A stretch of 64,000 nt of DNA from an uncultured Lachnospiraceae bacterium. Its GTDB lineage: Bacteria > Bacillota > Clostridia > Lachnospirales > Lachnospiraceae. The stretch covers positions 1 to 64,000 of the forward strand of contig CAJKGK010000005.1 of the NCBI GenBank assembly GCA_905199445.1. Reading direction: 5' to 3'. Below, one piece after another: positions 8,751 through 16,682 of this stretch (position 1 is its first letter; each line of letters starts with the position of its first letter). The notes beneath the pieces were generated by a model, which made no database searches, was not told where the DNA came from, and worked only from the letters and a program-made list of their open reading frames with translations. Made by a program: the position numbers and the translations under genes.

Positions 8751-9497
8751 ATGACACAAAGCGTACAATCAGAAATGATTATTGAAACAAAAGGGATGAC
8801 TAAAAAGTATGGAAATCAAATCGTTGTGGATCAGGTGAATCTTCATGTAAAAAAAGGAAGAATTTATGGTCTTCTTGGACGTAACGGTGCAGGGAAAACA
8901 ACGATAATGAAGATGATTTTAGGTCTTATACCGGTGACGAACGGAGAAATTGCTGTATTTGGAAAAAGTATGAAAGGCCATGAAAAGGAAATTTATCCTA
9001 AAATTGGGGCCATCATCGAATCGCCGGGGTTTTATCCCAATCTGACAGGAACTGAGAATCTGGAGATTTTTGCCAGACTGCGGGGCATTCAATCCCGCGA
9101 TGCCGTAAAAAATGCATTGGAGGTTGTGGGATTGCCCTATAAGGATCGGAAGGTGTTTGGAAAGTATTCCCTGGGAATGAAGCAGCGATTAGGTATTGCA
9201 AATACAATTTTACATGATCCCCAGCTTTTGATTCTGGATGAGCCTACAAACGGGCTTGATCCTATTGGAATCGCAGAGATGAGAACTTTTATTAAAACTT
9301 TAAGCACAAAATATTCAAAAACCGTACTTATTTCCAGCCATATTCTGTCGGAAATTGCATTGTTGGCAGATGATATCGGAATTATTGATCAGGGCGTACT
9401 TCTGGAAGAATCAGATATGGAGACATTGGAAAAGAAAAACAGCGGTTGTCTGGAAGATTATTTTAAAAAGATTACAGGGGGGAAAGGGATTGCTTAG
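8751..9497 (+). CDS. ABC transporter ATPase, lantibiotic/bacitracin-export type (BcrA/LanF-like)
   Basis: The 248-residue nucleotide-binding subunit has Walker A GRNGAGKT (43-50), a variant signature YSLGMKQRLGIA, Walker B plus D-loop LLILDEPTNGLDP and a switch His in SSHILSE. The SLGMK signature is typical of ABC-2 peptide-antibiotic resistance exporters. It should power the two membrane proteins encoded next to expel or remove antimicrobial peptides from the membrane. ATG 8751 has GGAGG 7 nt upstream; the 8 codons before it lack a site. Its stop overlaps the first permease start by 8 nt. Confidence 0.9.
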   Translation: MTQSVQSEMIIETKGMTKKYGNQIVVDQVNLHVKKGRIYGLLGRNGAGKTTIMKMILGLIPVTNGEIAVFGKSMKGHEKEIYPKIGAIIESPGFYPNLTGTENLEIFARLRGIQSRDAVKNALEVVGLPYKDRKVFGKYSLGMKQRLGIANTILHDPQLLILDEPTNGLDPIGIAEMRTFIKTLSTKYSKTVLISSHILSEIALLADDIGIIDQGVLLEESDMETLEKKNSGCLEDYFKKITGGKGIA

Positions 9498-10227
9498 ATT
9501 AATTCAAACTGAATTGATGAAGCTGCGGCGCAGGACATGGATTGCTTTTATGCTTTTGGCGGCTTTGTTGATGCCGTTCTTGGCACTCATGTATTTTAGC
9601 TATTTTGGAGAAAAAGGAATACAGCCGGTTTTGTTTTATAAATGGTCGGCTTTTGGTTGGACGCTTTTTATTATTCTTCCCTTTATTCTGGGAATTTTGG
9701 GTATTGTACTTATGCATGATGAAAATAAATATGATATGCAAAAACAGCTTTGGATTGTACCTGTTCATAAAATGAGCTATTTTTTCAGTAAATTTTGGGT
9801 GGTTCTTATTTTTTCGGCAGCTTTTATGCTGCTTACTGCCGTGGCCTCGGTTTTATTCAGTGTCCTTTCCGGATATGTGGCTTTTGAATGGAAAAGTATA
9901 GTTTTTTTGCTGGAAAAATGTATGGAAATCGCTGTGCTGACTTCATTGGCTATACTGCCGGTTTTAGCAGCTGCCGTGGGGCATAAAGATTATGTGTTCC
10001 CGGTGTGTATGACATTGCTTTATGTGTTTTCAGGATTTTTTATGGCATCCGTGAATCCATATGCGCATCCATTATCCTGTGTATCGGTTATTCTTAACAG
10101 AAATGGGGATATTCCGGGCGTTTTGTTAAATCAGCCTGTTTGTGCGCCGCTGGCTTTAGTGAGTATGGGAATCTGGGATGGTGCTGCATTTTTGCTGGCA
10201 GCTGTTTCCTTAAAACAAAGAAAATGA
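9490..10227 (+). CDS. ABC-2 permease subunit 1 (lantibiotic-immunity MutE/EpiE-like)
   Basis: The product has 245 residues with six predicted membrane spans and an N-terminal amphipathic start (LLRLIQTELMKLRRRTW) typical of ABC-2 immunity permeases. Start TTG 9490 is chosen because the purine-rich GGGGGGAAAGG precedes it and it overlaps the ATPase gene by 8 nt, suggesting translational coupling. ATG 9529 is the alternative. It is equal in length to the second permease, as expected for a LanE/LanG-type heterodimer. The transported compound is not evident. Confidence 0.82.
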   Translation: MLRLIQTELMKLRRRTWIAFMLLAALLMPFLALMYFSYFGEKGIQPVLFYKWSAFGWTLFIILPFILGILGIVLMHDENKYDMQKQLWIVPVHKMSYFFSKFWVVLIFSAAFMLLTAVASVLFSVLSGYVAFEWKSIVFLLEKCMEIAVLTSLAILPVLAAAVGHKDYVFPVCMTLLYVFSGFFMASVNPYAHPLSCVSVILNRNGDIPGVLLNQPVCAPLALVSMGIWDGAAFLLAAVSLKQRK

Positions 10228-10297
10228 AATAGCAGAAGCTTTTGAGTGCAAGATTATCATTTGAGTACAAGATCAAGAAGAAAGTAGAGCGATAAAA

Positions 10298-11035
10298 ATG
10301 AAAAAATTATTTTGGGCGGAATGGCAGAAGCTTCGCAGATCTAATGTTGTTTTTATGACGATTTTTGCAGCAGTGATGATTGCCGGTATTGTGTTTATCG
10401 GCGGACAGACCCAGGATTTTGGTGGTATGTATATGAGCGATCCAGGCGGATATATGACGATGACCCAGTCATGGGCCACGCTGTTTGCGATTCCCGCTGT
10501 GATTGCCCTTATGGGAAGCTATATGATTTGCAGAGAGGTCCAGGATGATACGCTGAAATCCCTGAAGTTGATTCCGGTTAGTGAGAAAAAGCTGACAGCC
10601 GTAAAATTATGTGTGACGTTAATTTTCAGTATTATGATTTATATGCTGCTTTTTGTAATTACATTTTTTACGGAGGCTGTCATACATTTTGGGGATTTAT
10701 CGGTAAAAATGGTGTGGGATTTTGGAAAAACCTATGTCCTTGAAGGGATCGGGACGTTTCTGGCTGTTTCTCCCATTGTGGCCATTATCTCTTATACGAA
10801 GAAAAGTTACTGGCTGGCTCTGGTGCTTGCAGAGATATATTCATTTACAGGGATATTTATGAGTATGTCTAATACATTGCGAACGATATACCCCATATCT
10901 GCAGTTCTCGGGGCCTGTGGCTACTATGAGACAACCATTAGGAATAGGATTGCAAGCGGTATTGTTTTGATTTTGTGCGGCTGCTTTTCTGTCTTTATAT
11001 TAATCTGGCTGGATGGAAAGCACAGCACAGACTGA
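10298..11035 (+). CDS. ABC-2 permease subunit 2 (lantibiotic-immunity MutG/EpiG-like)
   Basis: This 245-residue protein opens with MKKLFWAEWQKLRRSNV, the usual N-terminal interface helix of this permease type, followed by about six membrane spans. It also carries the ABC-2 style loop REVQDDTLKSLKLIPVSEKKL, which is likely the coupling region. It is 70 nt downstream of permease 1 and in the same direction, so it probably forms the second half of the exporter channel. A separate promoter for the regulator genes overlaps its 3' end. Confidence 0.85.
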   Translation: MKKLFWAEWQKLRRSNVVFMTIFAAVMIAGIVFIGGQTQDFGGMYMSDPGGYMTMTQSWATLFAIPAVIALMGSYMICREVQDDTLKSLKLIPVSEKKLTAVKLCVTLIFSIMIYMLLFVITFFTEAVIHFGDLSVKMVWDFGKTYVLEGIGTFLAVSPIVAIISYTKKSYWLALVLAEIYSFTGIFMSMSNTLRTIYPISAVLGACGYYETTIRNRIASGIVLILCGCFSVFILIWLDGKHSTD

Positions 11036-11060
11036 CAGCGCAGAAAGACTATGGTATAAT
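11032..11060 (+). promoter_or_regulatory. Promoter for the response regulator/kinase pair
   Basis: CTGACA (11032-11037), a 17-nt spacer and TATAAT (11055-11060) with an extended TGG before it. It starts inside the last codons of permease 2 and lies 60 nt before the response regulator start, so the sensor pair can be made independently of the transporter. Confidence 0.75.
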
Positions 11061-11119
11061 GATTGCACAATGTAAATATTGTAAAACTGGTTTAATGTTT
11101 GAAGAATAGAGGTATGACC

Positions 11120-11794
11120 ATGTCTAAAATATTAGTGATTGATGATGATCCGGATATGCTGAACCTGGTTTGTGCGGCCTTAAGGAAGGACGGGCATGCG
11201 GTGGACCGGAAAAATGATGGTATTACACTGAGTCCGGAGTCGTGCCGCCAATACGATCTTGTGCTGTTGGATGTGATGATGCCTGGCGAGGATGGCTTTT
11301 CCGTATGCCGCCGTATTCGGTCTGAGGTGGACTGTCCGATTTTATTTTTGACGGCTAAAACGGAGGAGGCAGCACTGGTACAGGGATTTGGTCTGGGGGC
11401 AGATGATTATATTAAGAAACCTTTTAGTATTGCTGAATTGCGGGCCCGGGTAAATGCCCATTTAAGACGTCAGGTTCGCCAGCCGGTGTATACGCTTGTG
11501 CGCAGCGGTGTACGTTTCGATATGCAGGGCAAAACGGCACAGGTTAATGGGCACAGACTGCCTTTGACTAAAGGGGAGTATGCGATCTGTGAATTTCTGG
11601 CGCTGCATACTGGACAGGTATTTACAAAGGAACAGCTGTATGAAGCGGTTTTTGGCTTTGATGCAGAAGGGGATGCTTCGGCGATTGCGGAGCATATAAA
11701 AAACATCCGGGGAAAGTTAAAAGCCCAGAGTGTAAGTCCCATAGAAACGGTTTGGGGGGTGGGGTATAAATGGCGAAAAGACAGCGGTCGGTAA
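11120..11794 (+). CDS. OmpR-family response regulator of the ABC exporter
   Basis: This 224-residue regulator has a receiver domain (1-115) with Asp8-Asp10, phospho-acceptor Asp51 (LLDVMMPGEDGF) and conserved KP in DDYIKKPFS, then a winged helix (about 130-222, ending GVGYKW). The start at 11120 has AGAGG 7 nt upstream; two earlier in-frame starts do not. Gene order (ABC exporter, regulator, kinase) and the receiver type resemble the CprABC-CprRK and LanRK antimicrobial-peptide resistance modules of Clostridia. It probably activates the upstream exporter operon when the peptide is present. Confidence 0.9.
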   Translation: MSKILVIDDDPDMLNLVCAALRKDGHAVDRKNDGITLSPESCRQYDLVLLDVMMPGEDGFSVCRRIRSEVDCPILFLTAKTEEAALVQGFGLGADDYIKKPFSIAELRARVNAHLRRQVRQPVYTLVRSGVRFDMQGKTAQVNGHRLPLTKGEYAICEFLALHTGQVFTKEQLYEAVFGFDAEGDASAIAEHIKNIRGKLKAQSVSPIETVWGVGYKWRKDSGR

Positions 11795-13122
11795 GCCTGT
11801 CTTTTGTACTTTTCAGGTTTGCTGTTTCTATACTGGGCTGGATGCTTTTATGCTGCGGGGTATGGCTGTTTGGGGTAACTCTGCTTCAGAACAATCATAT
11901 GGTTTACCCGGGATATGTAAGTAATCAGCAGACTGAGGCGCTGCTTGCCCAAATGCAGGACACCTTTGTACCTCCGGGTGACGATTTTTTGCCTGAATAT
12001 GTTTTGATGACACCTGATGGGCAGGTCGCGGAAAGTAATGTATCCGGGGGAAAGATAAAATCATTAATTGTTTACTTTGATCGTGAACCAGATGATGTCC
12101 ATATTTGCAGATACGTATATAAGGATGGCTCTATATTGATATTGCGCTGGTATTTCAGAAAGGCGTTTGTCAATCCGACTTTAAGAAAGATACTGCCTCC
12201 ATTTGATTATCTGTGGGGCGCAACTCTGGCAGTAGCCTGTATTTTATGCGTCGTTTTTAAGACACTGTGGCTGCGCCGCCGTCTTGCGGATAAGTTGAAA
12301 TTATTTGGTCAGGTCAGTGAAAAGGTAGGGGCCCAGAAACTGGATTTTGATATTCCCTATGCCGGGATTAAGGAATATGATCAGGCCCTTGAGGCAATGG
12401 ATGATATGCGCAGTGCCTTATATCATTCTCTGGCTCAGCAGTGGTCATCGCAGCAGGCTCGGGAATCGGAAATTGCGGCATTGGCTCATGATCTGAAAAG
12501 CCCTCTGACACTGATTGGCGGTAATGCGGAGCTGCTTCTTGAGGAAGCATTGCCTGAATCGGCACGAAAAATGGCTGAAACCATTGTATCCAGTAATGAT
12601 CGGGCAAAACAATATGTATCCAGTTTGCTGGAAGCATCCGCAGGCGCGGATGAGGCCTTTGCGTCTGTCGGCCTGTCCGATTTTTTTGAAACGTTATGCC
12701 GTCATGCCCAAAGTGTTTCGGACAGTAAGAATGTAAGCTTAAAAATTCACAACAATCTCCGGGGCAGCGCAAGAATTCAGAAAGTGCGTTTGCTCCGTGC
12801 CATTGGTAATGTGGTACAAAATGCGGTAGAGCATACGCCTGCAGGCAAAACAGTGGCAATTGCCGGCTGTATGATTCCTAATGGATGGCAGATTACAGTG
12901 TGTGATGAAGGGGCGGGATTTAGCAAGGCTGCCCTTGTGCATGGCACAGAACGGTTATGGCGGGATGATACTTCCAGGAGTGCCGACGGGCATCATGGTC
13001 TTGGTTTGTGGTTTGCACATCAGGTGATCAGAGCACATTCGGGAAATATAAAACTGGGCAACAGCGATACTGGAGGGAGAGTTGTAATAAATTTTGATGA
13101 TTTATCGACTTACAATAAATAA
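11770..13122 (+). CDS. Sensor histidine kinase of the ABC exporter
   Basis: The 450-residue kinase overlaps the regulator gene by 25 nt. It has a membrane segment at about 17-40, an external domain of roughly 105 residues (41-147), a second membrane segment near 148-165, a linker, an H-box with His240 (ALAHDLKSPLTL) and ATP-binding motifs (GNVVQNAVEHTP, DEGAGFS, GLGLWFAHQV). The moderate extracellular domain suggests direct sensing outside the membrane rather than transporter-based sensing. Phosphotransfer to the adjacent regulator is expected from gene order. Confidence 0.9.
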   Translation: MAKRQRSVSLSFVLFRFAVSILGWMLLCCGVWLFGVTLLQNNHMVYPGYVSNQQTEALLAQMQDTFVPPGDDFLPEYVLMTPDGQVAESNVSGGKIKSLIVYFDREPDDVHICRYVYKDGSILILRWYFRKAFVNPTLRKILPPFDYLWGATLAVACILCVVFKTLWLRRRLADKLKLFGQVSEKVGAQKLDFDIPYAGIKEYDQALEAMDDMRSALYHSLAQQWSSQQARESEIAALAHDLKSPLTLIGGNAELLLEEALPESARKMAETIVSSNDRAKQYVSSLLEASAGADEAFASVGLSDFFETLCRHAQSVSDSKNVSLKIHNNLRGSARIQKVRLLRAIGNVVQNAVEHTPAGKTVAIAGCMIPNGWQITVCDEGAGFSKAALVHGTERLWRDDTSRSADGHHGLGLWFAHQVIRAHSGNIKLGNSDTGGRVVINFDDLSTYNK

Positions 13123-13146
13123 TAATTGAAAAATAATAAAAAAAGA

Positions 13147-13175
13147 TTGATTTATAATAAATTTTGACATATAAT
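13147..13175 (+). promoter_or_regulatory. Promoter of the DUF2975/XRE unit
   Basis: TTGATT (13147-13152), a 17-nt spacer and TATAAT (13170-13175), 43 nt before the ATG at 13218. A TTGACA directly abutting the TATAAT is badly spaced and is unlikely to be the -35. Confidence 0.6.
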
Positions 13176-13217
13176 ATATACAAAACTCGGTGTTGATATT
13201 TAAAAAGGAGGTTTTGT

Positions 13218-13697
13218 ATGAAGCAAAGAACACTTGCTTTGTGGCTGAAAGTGATCATTACAGGTATTGGTGTGTGTGGATTATTTGTTTATATTCTGCT
13301 GATTCCCATGTTTGGCCAGGCTTTGGCACTGCGGTATCCGGAATATGGCGCATGTTATGAACCATGGATAATTTTTATATGGATAACTGCCCTGCCCTGC
13401 TATAGTGCCCTGGTGCTGGCATGGCAGATTGCGTCAAATATTGGAAGCGATCAATCATTTTCCAGATCAAATGCAACGCTGTTTAAGTGGATTTCACTGC
13501 TTGCTGCAGGCGATACTTTATTTTTCTTTGTGGGCAATATTGTTTTGCTGCTTTTAGAGATGAATCATCCTGGTATTGTGCTGATATCTCTGATTGTTGT
13601 TTTTTTCGGGGCAGCCGTTGCCGTGGCGGCAGCTGTTTTGTCCCATCTGGTGTTAAAGGCGGCGCTGCTGCAGGAGCAAAGTGACCTGACCATATAA
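13218..13697 (+). CDS. DUF2975 membrane protein (YoaS-like)
   Basis: The 159-residue protein has four hydrophobic helices (about 10-32, 50-72, 88-112 and 122-148) and short cytoplasmic ends. The layout matches DUF2975 proteins, which are nearly always paired with a small XRE-type repressor, as in the Bacillus subtilis yoaS-yozG pair. Here the XRE gene follows after 12 nt. AAAAGGAGG lies 8 nt before the ATG. The function of the family is unknown; a membrane partner that modulates the repressor is an inference from constant pairing. Confidence 0.8.
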   Translation: MKQRTLALWLKVIITGIGVCGLFVYILLIPMFGQALALRYPEYGACYEPWIIFIWITALPCYSALVLAWQIASNIGSDQSFSRSNATLFKWISLLAAGDTLFFFVGNIVLLLLEMNHPGIVLISLIVVFFGAAVAVAAAVLSHLVLKAALLQEQSDLTI

Positions 13698-13709
13698 GGA
13701 GATTTGAAC

Positions 13710-13952
13710 ATGGAAAATGAAAATCTGAACGGAGAAATTATTTTTAATATTGATGTCATGCTGGCAAAACGGAAGATGAGTGTCACAGAATTGGCGCAGC
13801 GTGTGGGCATTACCATTGCAAATATATCTGTTCTGAAAAACGGCCGCGCCAAGGCTCTGAAGATTTCTACGCTGACCAGACTGTGTGAAGCCCTGGACTG
13901 TCAGCCTGGCGACCTGTTGGAATACAGAAGTAAAAGTGATCAGGAGGCGTAA
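13710..13952 (+). CDS. Small XRE-family helix-turn-helix regulator (YozG-like)
   Basis: The 80-residue protein consists almost wholly of a Cro/C1-type HTH: MLAKRKMSVTELAQRVGITIANISVLKN is followed by the family signature LCEALDCQPGDLLEY. ATG 13710 has AAGGAG 7 nt upstream, overlapping the preceding stop region. It is paired with the DUF2975 gene, and a TTG-started membrane protein follows after 6 nt. It is likely a repressor of its own unit. Confidence 0.9.
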   Translation: MENENLNGEIIFNIDVMLAKRKMSVTELAQRVGITIANISVLKNGRAKALKISTLTRLCEALDCQPGDLLEYRSKSDQEA

Positions 13953-13958
13953 AGATAC

Positions 13959-15116
13959 TTGACATTTATAGGGTATGTGATTGGAATATTTCTGCTGCTG
14001 CTTTTTGTTATTGGGCCTTTTGTGATAACTCTGGTTCAGATTTTTGCATTTGCAGGCGTGAGGGTATATGAGCGTGAACCTATGAGATGGGCGGTCATCG
14101 ATTTTATGACAGTGGGGATCGGCATTTTATTTAGTGTGCTGTATCTGTCTTTTATAAAATCTGTGATTTTTTCTGCGGACTGGGATGAGGTTCTGGCCAA
14201 CAGTGAGCGTCATACACCCATATCGACATCTGCTGTACTGACTGTGGGAGCCATTGCTTTGATTGCTGCAGCAGGCTATGTGATTGTAAATTTTATTCCC
14301 TTCGATAAAATGCCGCCGCTGCTGATGGCAGCCAGTATGGCGGCGATGTATCTGGGAACAGGAGAGAGTATTGTATGGGGTATACAAATAAGCGGTCAGA
14401 TCACAGATGGACTGGATTTTATGCTCCTTCTTCTACCCCTTAACTGTATTCTTATAACTGCAAGGACAGTGATGTCCCGGATTTTTGCATGGAATCAATG
14501 GTCTAAAACACAGTCTCATTTAAGAAAGATTGGCCAAATTTCTTTGCTGAATGGTCTGAATCGTATTCTTGGGCATGCCTGGGTGTGGCCAATTGCAGCT
14601 TTTATTTTGATGTGGCCGCTGCTGGGAATTTTGATGATGCTTCTTATGCTGGCCGGTCAGGCACCGGATGCTCCAGTCAAAGCGTGGATCGAAACCGGCG
14701 GATGGAAGCTGTCTCAAAAGATTCCGCCGCAAAATATTTACTATGATGAACATTATCTATGTACAGTTGCCGCAGGTGGACATCCAGCGCTTGTGCACCC
14801 CTTAAGGCTGGGGGTTCGACATGGGCATAAAGTAACGGTGAACCGACAGCTATGCATTGCCAATGCTTTTGAGCAGATTTTAGAAGAAAAAACCCCCAAA
14901 TTTCACAGAATTGTCCGGGAATTTTATGATCAATACGGATTCCCGCTTGCTCGAATCATCAGATCCAGATGGATTGCGGATTTAATTTATATTGTGATGA
15001 AACCGTTGGAGTGGGTATTTTTAATTGTTCTGTATTTAACCGATGTTCGGCCGGAAAATCGGATTGTGCTTCAATATACCGGAAAGGGGATTAAAGATTT
15101 TTCCGGGAAATCGTAA
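13959..15116 (+). CDS. Multi-spanning membrane protein (DUF6688-like), unknown function
   Basis: The 385-residue protein has an N-terminal half with about seven hydrophobic helices (10-30, 45-68, 88-110, 115-135, 145-165 and 205-235). The C-terminal domain is cytoplasmic and conserved-looking, with HYLCTVAAGGHPALVHPLRL, RHGHKVTVNRQLCIANAFEQ and a YDQYGFPL segment, then two more hydrophobic stretches. From memory this resembles the uncharacterised DUF6688 group; that link is unverified. TTG 13959 is used because AGGAGG lies about 12 nt upstream and no ATG is near. It is in one unit with the DUF2975/XRE pair, and a terminator separates it from the ClpP operon. Confidence 0.72.
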   Translation: MTFIGYVIGIFLLLLFVIGPFVITLVQIFAFAGVRVYEREPMRWAVIDFMTVGIGILFSVLYLSFIKSVIFSADWDEVLANSERHTPISTSAVLTVGAIALIAAAGYVIVNFIPFDKMPPLLMAASMAAMYLGTGESIVWGIQISGQITDGLDFMLLLLPLNCILITARTVMSRIFAWNQWSKTQSHLRKIGQISLLNGLNRILGHAWVWPIAAFILMWPLLGILMMLLMLAGQAPDAPVKAWIETGGWKLSQKIPPQNIYYDEHYLCTVAAGGHPALVHPLRLGVRHGHKVTVNRQLCIANAFEQILEEKTPKFHRIVREFYDQYGFPLARIIRSRWIADLIYIVMKPLEWVFLIVLYLTDVRPENRIVLQYTGKGIKDFSGKS

Positions 15117-15142
15117 AAAAAATAATTCATTTCCCTTGTGTT

Positions 15143-15190
15143 ATGCTTTATACACAGCAGAAAACCTGCGGTGTATAAAGCATTTTTGTT
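15143..15190 (+). terminator. Strong terminator before the ClpP-like operon
   Basis: Arms ATGCTTTATACAC (15143-15155) and GTGTATAAAGCAT (15171-15183) give a perfect 13-bp stem with a 15-nt loop, followed by TTTTGTTTG. It ends 5 nt before the ribosome site of the ClpP-like gene, so that gene needs read-through or a promoter overlapping the hairpin. Confidence 0.85.
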
Positions 15191-15207
15191 TGATTGGAGG
15201 AATAGAT

Positions 15208-15909
15208 ATGATGATCCCTCAGTTTTTATCCACATCCGGAGAACGTGAGTATTTAATGAATTTAAATGATTATGAATTTAAAAACAGGGTAATCCGCCTG
15301 ACCGGTGAGATTAACGATCAGATGGCGGATCTTATTTTGGCCAAGCTTTATTATTTGGATGCCCAATCTCATGAGACAATTTATATGTATATTAACAGTC
15401 CCGGCGGCAGTGTCAGCGGCGGCATGGCCATCTATGATGCTATGAAATTTGGCGTACATTCTCCTGTGGCTACCATTGCCACAGGCATGGCGGCTTCCAT
15501 GGGTGCTTTTTTGCTGGCTGGAGGAACCAAAGGACTGCGCTATGCCACCCCTTCGGCTGAGATGATGATTCATCAGCCTTTAGGCGGCGTTTCTGGACAG
15601 GCCACGGATATTTCCGTTGTTGCCCAACATATTCAGCAGGTGAAGAAACGGCAGGCGGAGATGATGGCACAGGTTTGCGGACAGCCGGTAAAGAAGGTTT
15701 TAAAAGATATGGAAAGAGATTTTTGGATGAATGCCCAGGAAGGGGTGCGATACGGAATTATCGATCAAATCGGAGATCCAATGTATGAAAGCCATGATCT
15801 GTCTATGAATTTTATGGATGATCTTCAAGGGAGCCATGGTGGGTTTATTTTTAAAACCCAGGATACAGTTATGGATTTATCTGGTAACACAGAGGAGGGT
15901 CAATCATGA
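15208..15909 (+). CDS. ClpP-like serine protease (accessory ClpP paralogue)
   Basis: This 233-residue ClpP-fold protease keeps the full triad: Ser97 in ATGMAASMGAF, His122 in MMIHQPLGG and Asp171 in MERDFWM. It also has the YINSPGGSVSGG strand that binds substrate. The N-terminus diverges from housekeeping ClpP, and about 35 extra residues follow the usual end (after DPMYESHDL). Housekeeping ClpP normally sits by clpX or tig; this copy instead heads an operon with a degenerate AAA+ protein and a VirD4-like ATPase. TGGAGG is 7 nt before ATG 15208. The gene's last codons overlap the next start by 4 nt (ATGA). A dedicated proteolytic chamber working with the next two products is inferred. Confidence 0.85.
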   Translation: MMIPQFLSTSGEREYLMNLNDYEFKNRVIRLTGEINDQMADLILAKLYYLDAQSHETIYMYINSPGGSVSGGMAIYDAMKFGVHSPVATIATGMAASMGAFLLAGGTKGLRYATPSAEMMIHQPLGGVSGQATDISVVAQHIQQVKKRQAEMMAQVCGQPVKKVLKDMERDFWMNAQEGVRYGIIDQIGDPMYESHDLSMNFMDDLQGSHGGFIFKTQDTVMDLSGNTEEGQS

Positions 15910-16682
15910 GCAGCGAAATTTTTAATTTAATTGGCTTTGACGAACTGAAAAAGGAATGTGAGAACCTTTGCAAGATCAGACAAATTTATGCAAGAGGCAT
16001 GGCCAAACTCCCCCACTGGGTGATTCCCCTGGAACGCGGGAATGGTCAGACCAGCTGTGTGGCATATATGGCCGATATTTTTCGGAGAAATCATCTTAAG
16101 ACCTTTTCCAACATGGATGAATATCTGGAATATCACCTGGACGGTACATTGAAAAACATGAAATTTGTTTTTGAGGATATTGAAGCGCAGGCTGTTTACA
16201 CCAATGCCTTTGATGGTCTTGTGGCCATGGATCTCAGTGCTTTTGAGACACAGGGAAATAAGGATAACATCGATTATTTTATGAAGAGAATGGCCCAAAT
16301 TGCTGATACGGCAACGTTTATTTTTTTCGTGCCCTTTGAAGTTACAGGAAATTTAGGTCTGCTGATCCGAAAGCTTCAGATGAAATTTTTGGATCTTAGG
16401 ATTTTACCGCCAATGACGTATACGACACAGGAAATTGCTCAGATGATCATCACTCGGCTGAGCGGCTGCGGGATCGTGCTGGAAAATTCAGAGGATATGA
16501 GCCCGTTGTTGTGTCATCTGGCAAAACGGCTGGAGATTCAAAACGGAATTCAGGTCAAAGCCCTTTGCCGGGAACTTGTTAAAATGGCAGATTTTACGGA
16601 TTTTGTGCCTGTGATTCATAGAAGTACTCTGGAAAAAATTGAAAGGAGAGAAAAGGATGAAAAACGAAAAATGGGCAAATGA
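15906..16682 (+). CDS. Degenerate AAA+ (pseudo-ATPase-like) protein, unknown
   Basis: The 258-residue protein follows an AAA+ layout of the SpoVK/CbxX kind. The N-terminal LIGFDELKKECENL helix sits where such proteins bind the base. A P-loop-position segment PLERGNGQTS (41-50) has GxG but Gln in place of the essential Lys. A Walker-B-like strand GLVAMDLSAF (104-113) has Asp109 but no following Glu. A sensor-1-like strand ATFIFFVPFE and a helical lid (PPMTYTTQEIAQMIITRL onward) follow. It therefore probably binds nucleotide poorly or not at all. It overlaps clpP by 4 nt and the VirD4-like gene by 26 nt, so tight stoichiometry is likely. An adaptor or scaffold role is inference. Confidence 0.6.
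   Translation: MSSEIFNLIGFDELKKECENLCKIRQIYARGMAKLPHWVIPLERGNGQTSCVAYMADIFRRNHLKTFSNMDEYLEYHLDGTLKNMKFVFEDIEAQAVYTNAFDGLVAMDLSAFETQGNKDNIDYFMKRMAQIADTATFIFFVPFEVTGNLGLLIRKLQMKFLDLRILPPMTYTTQEIAQMIITRLSGCGIVLENSEDMSPLLCHLAKRLEIQNGIQVKALCRELVKMADFTDFVPVIHRSTLEKIERREKDEKRKMGK

Noticed and set aside
13164..13175. TTGACA directly followed by TATAAT taken as a promoter
   Set aside because: There is no spacer between the hexamers. The TATAAT is better served by TTGATT 17 nt upstream.
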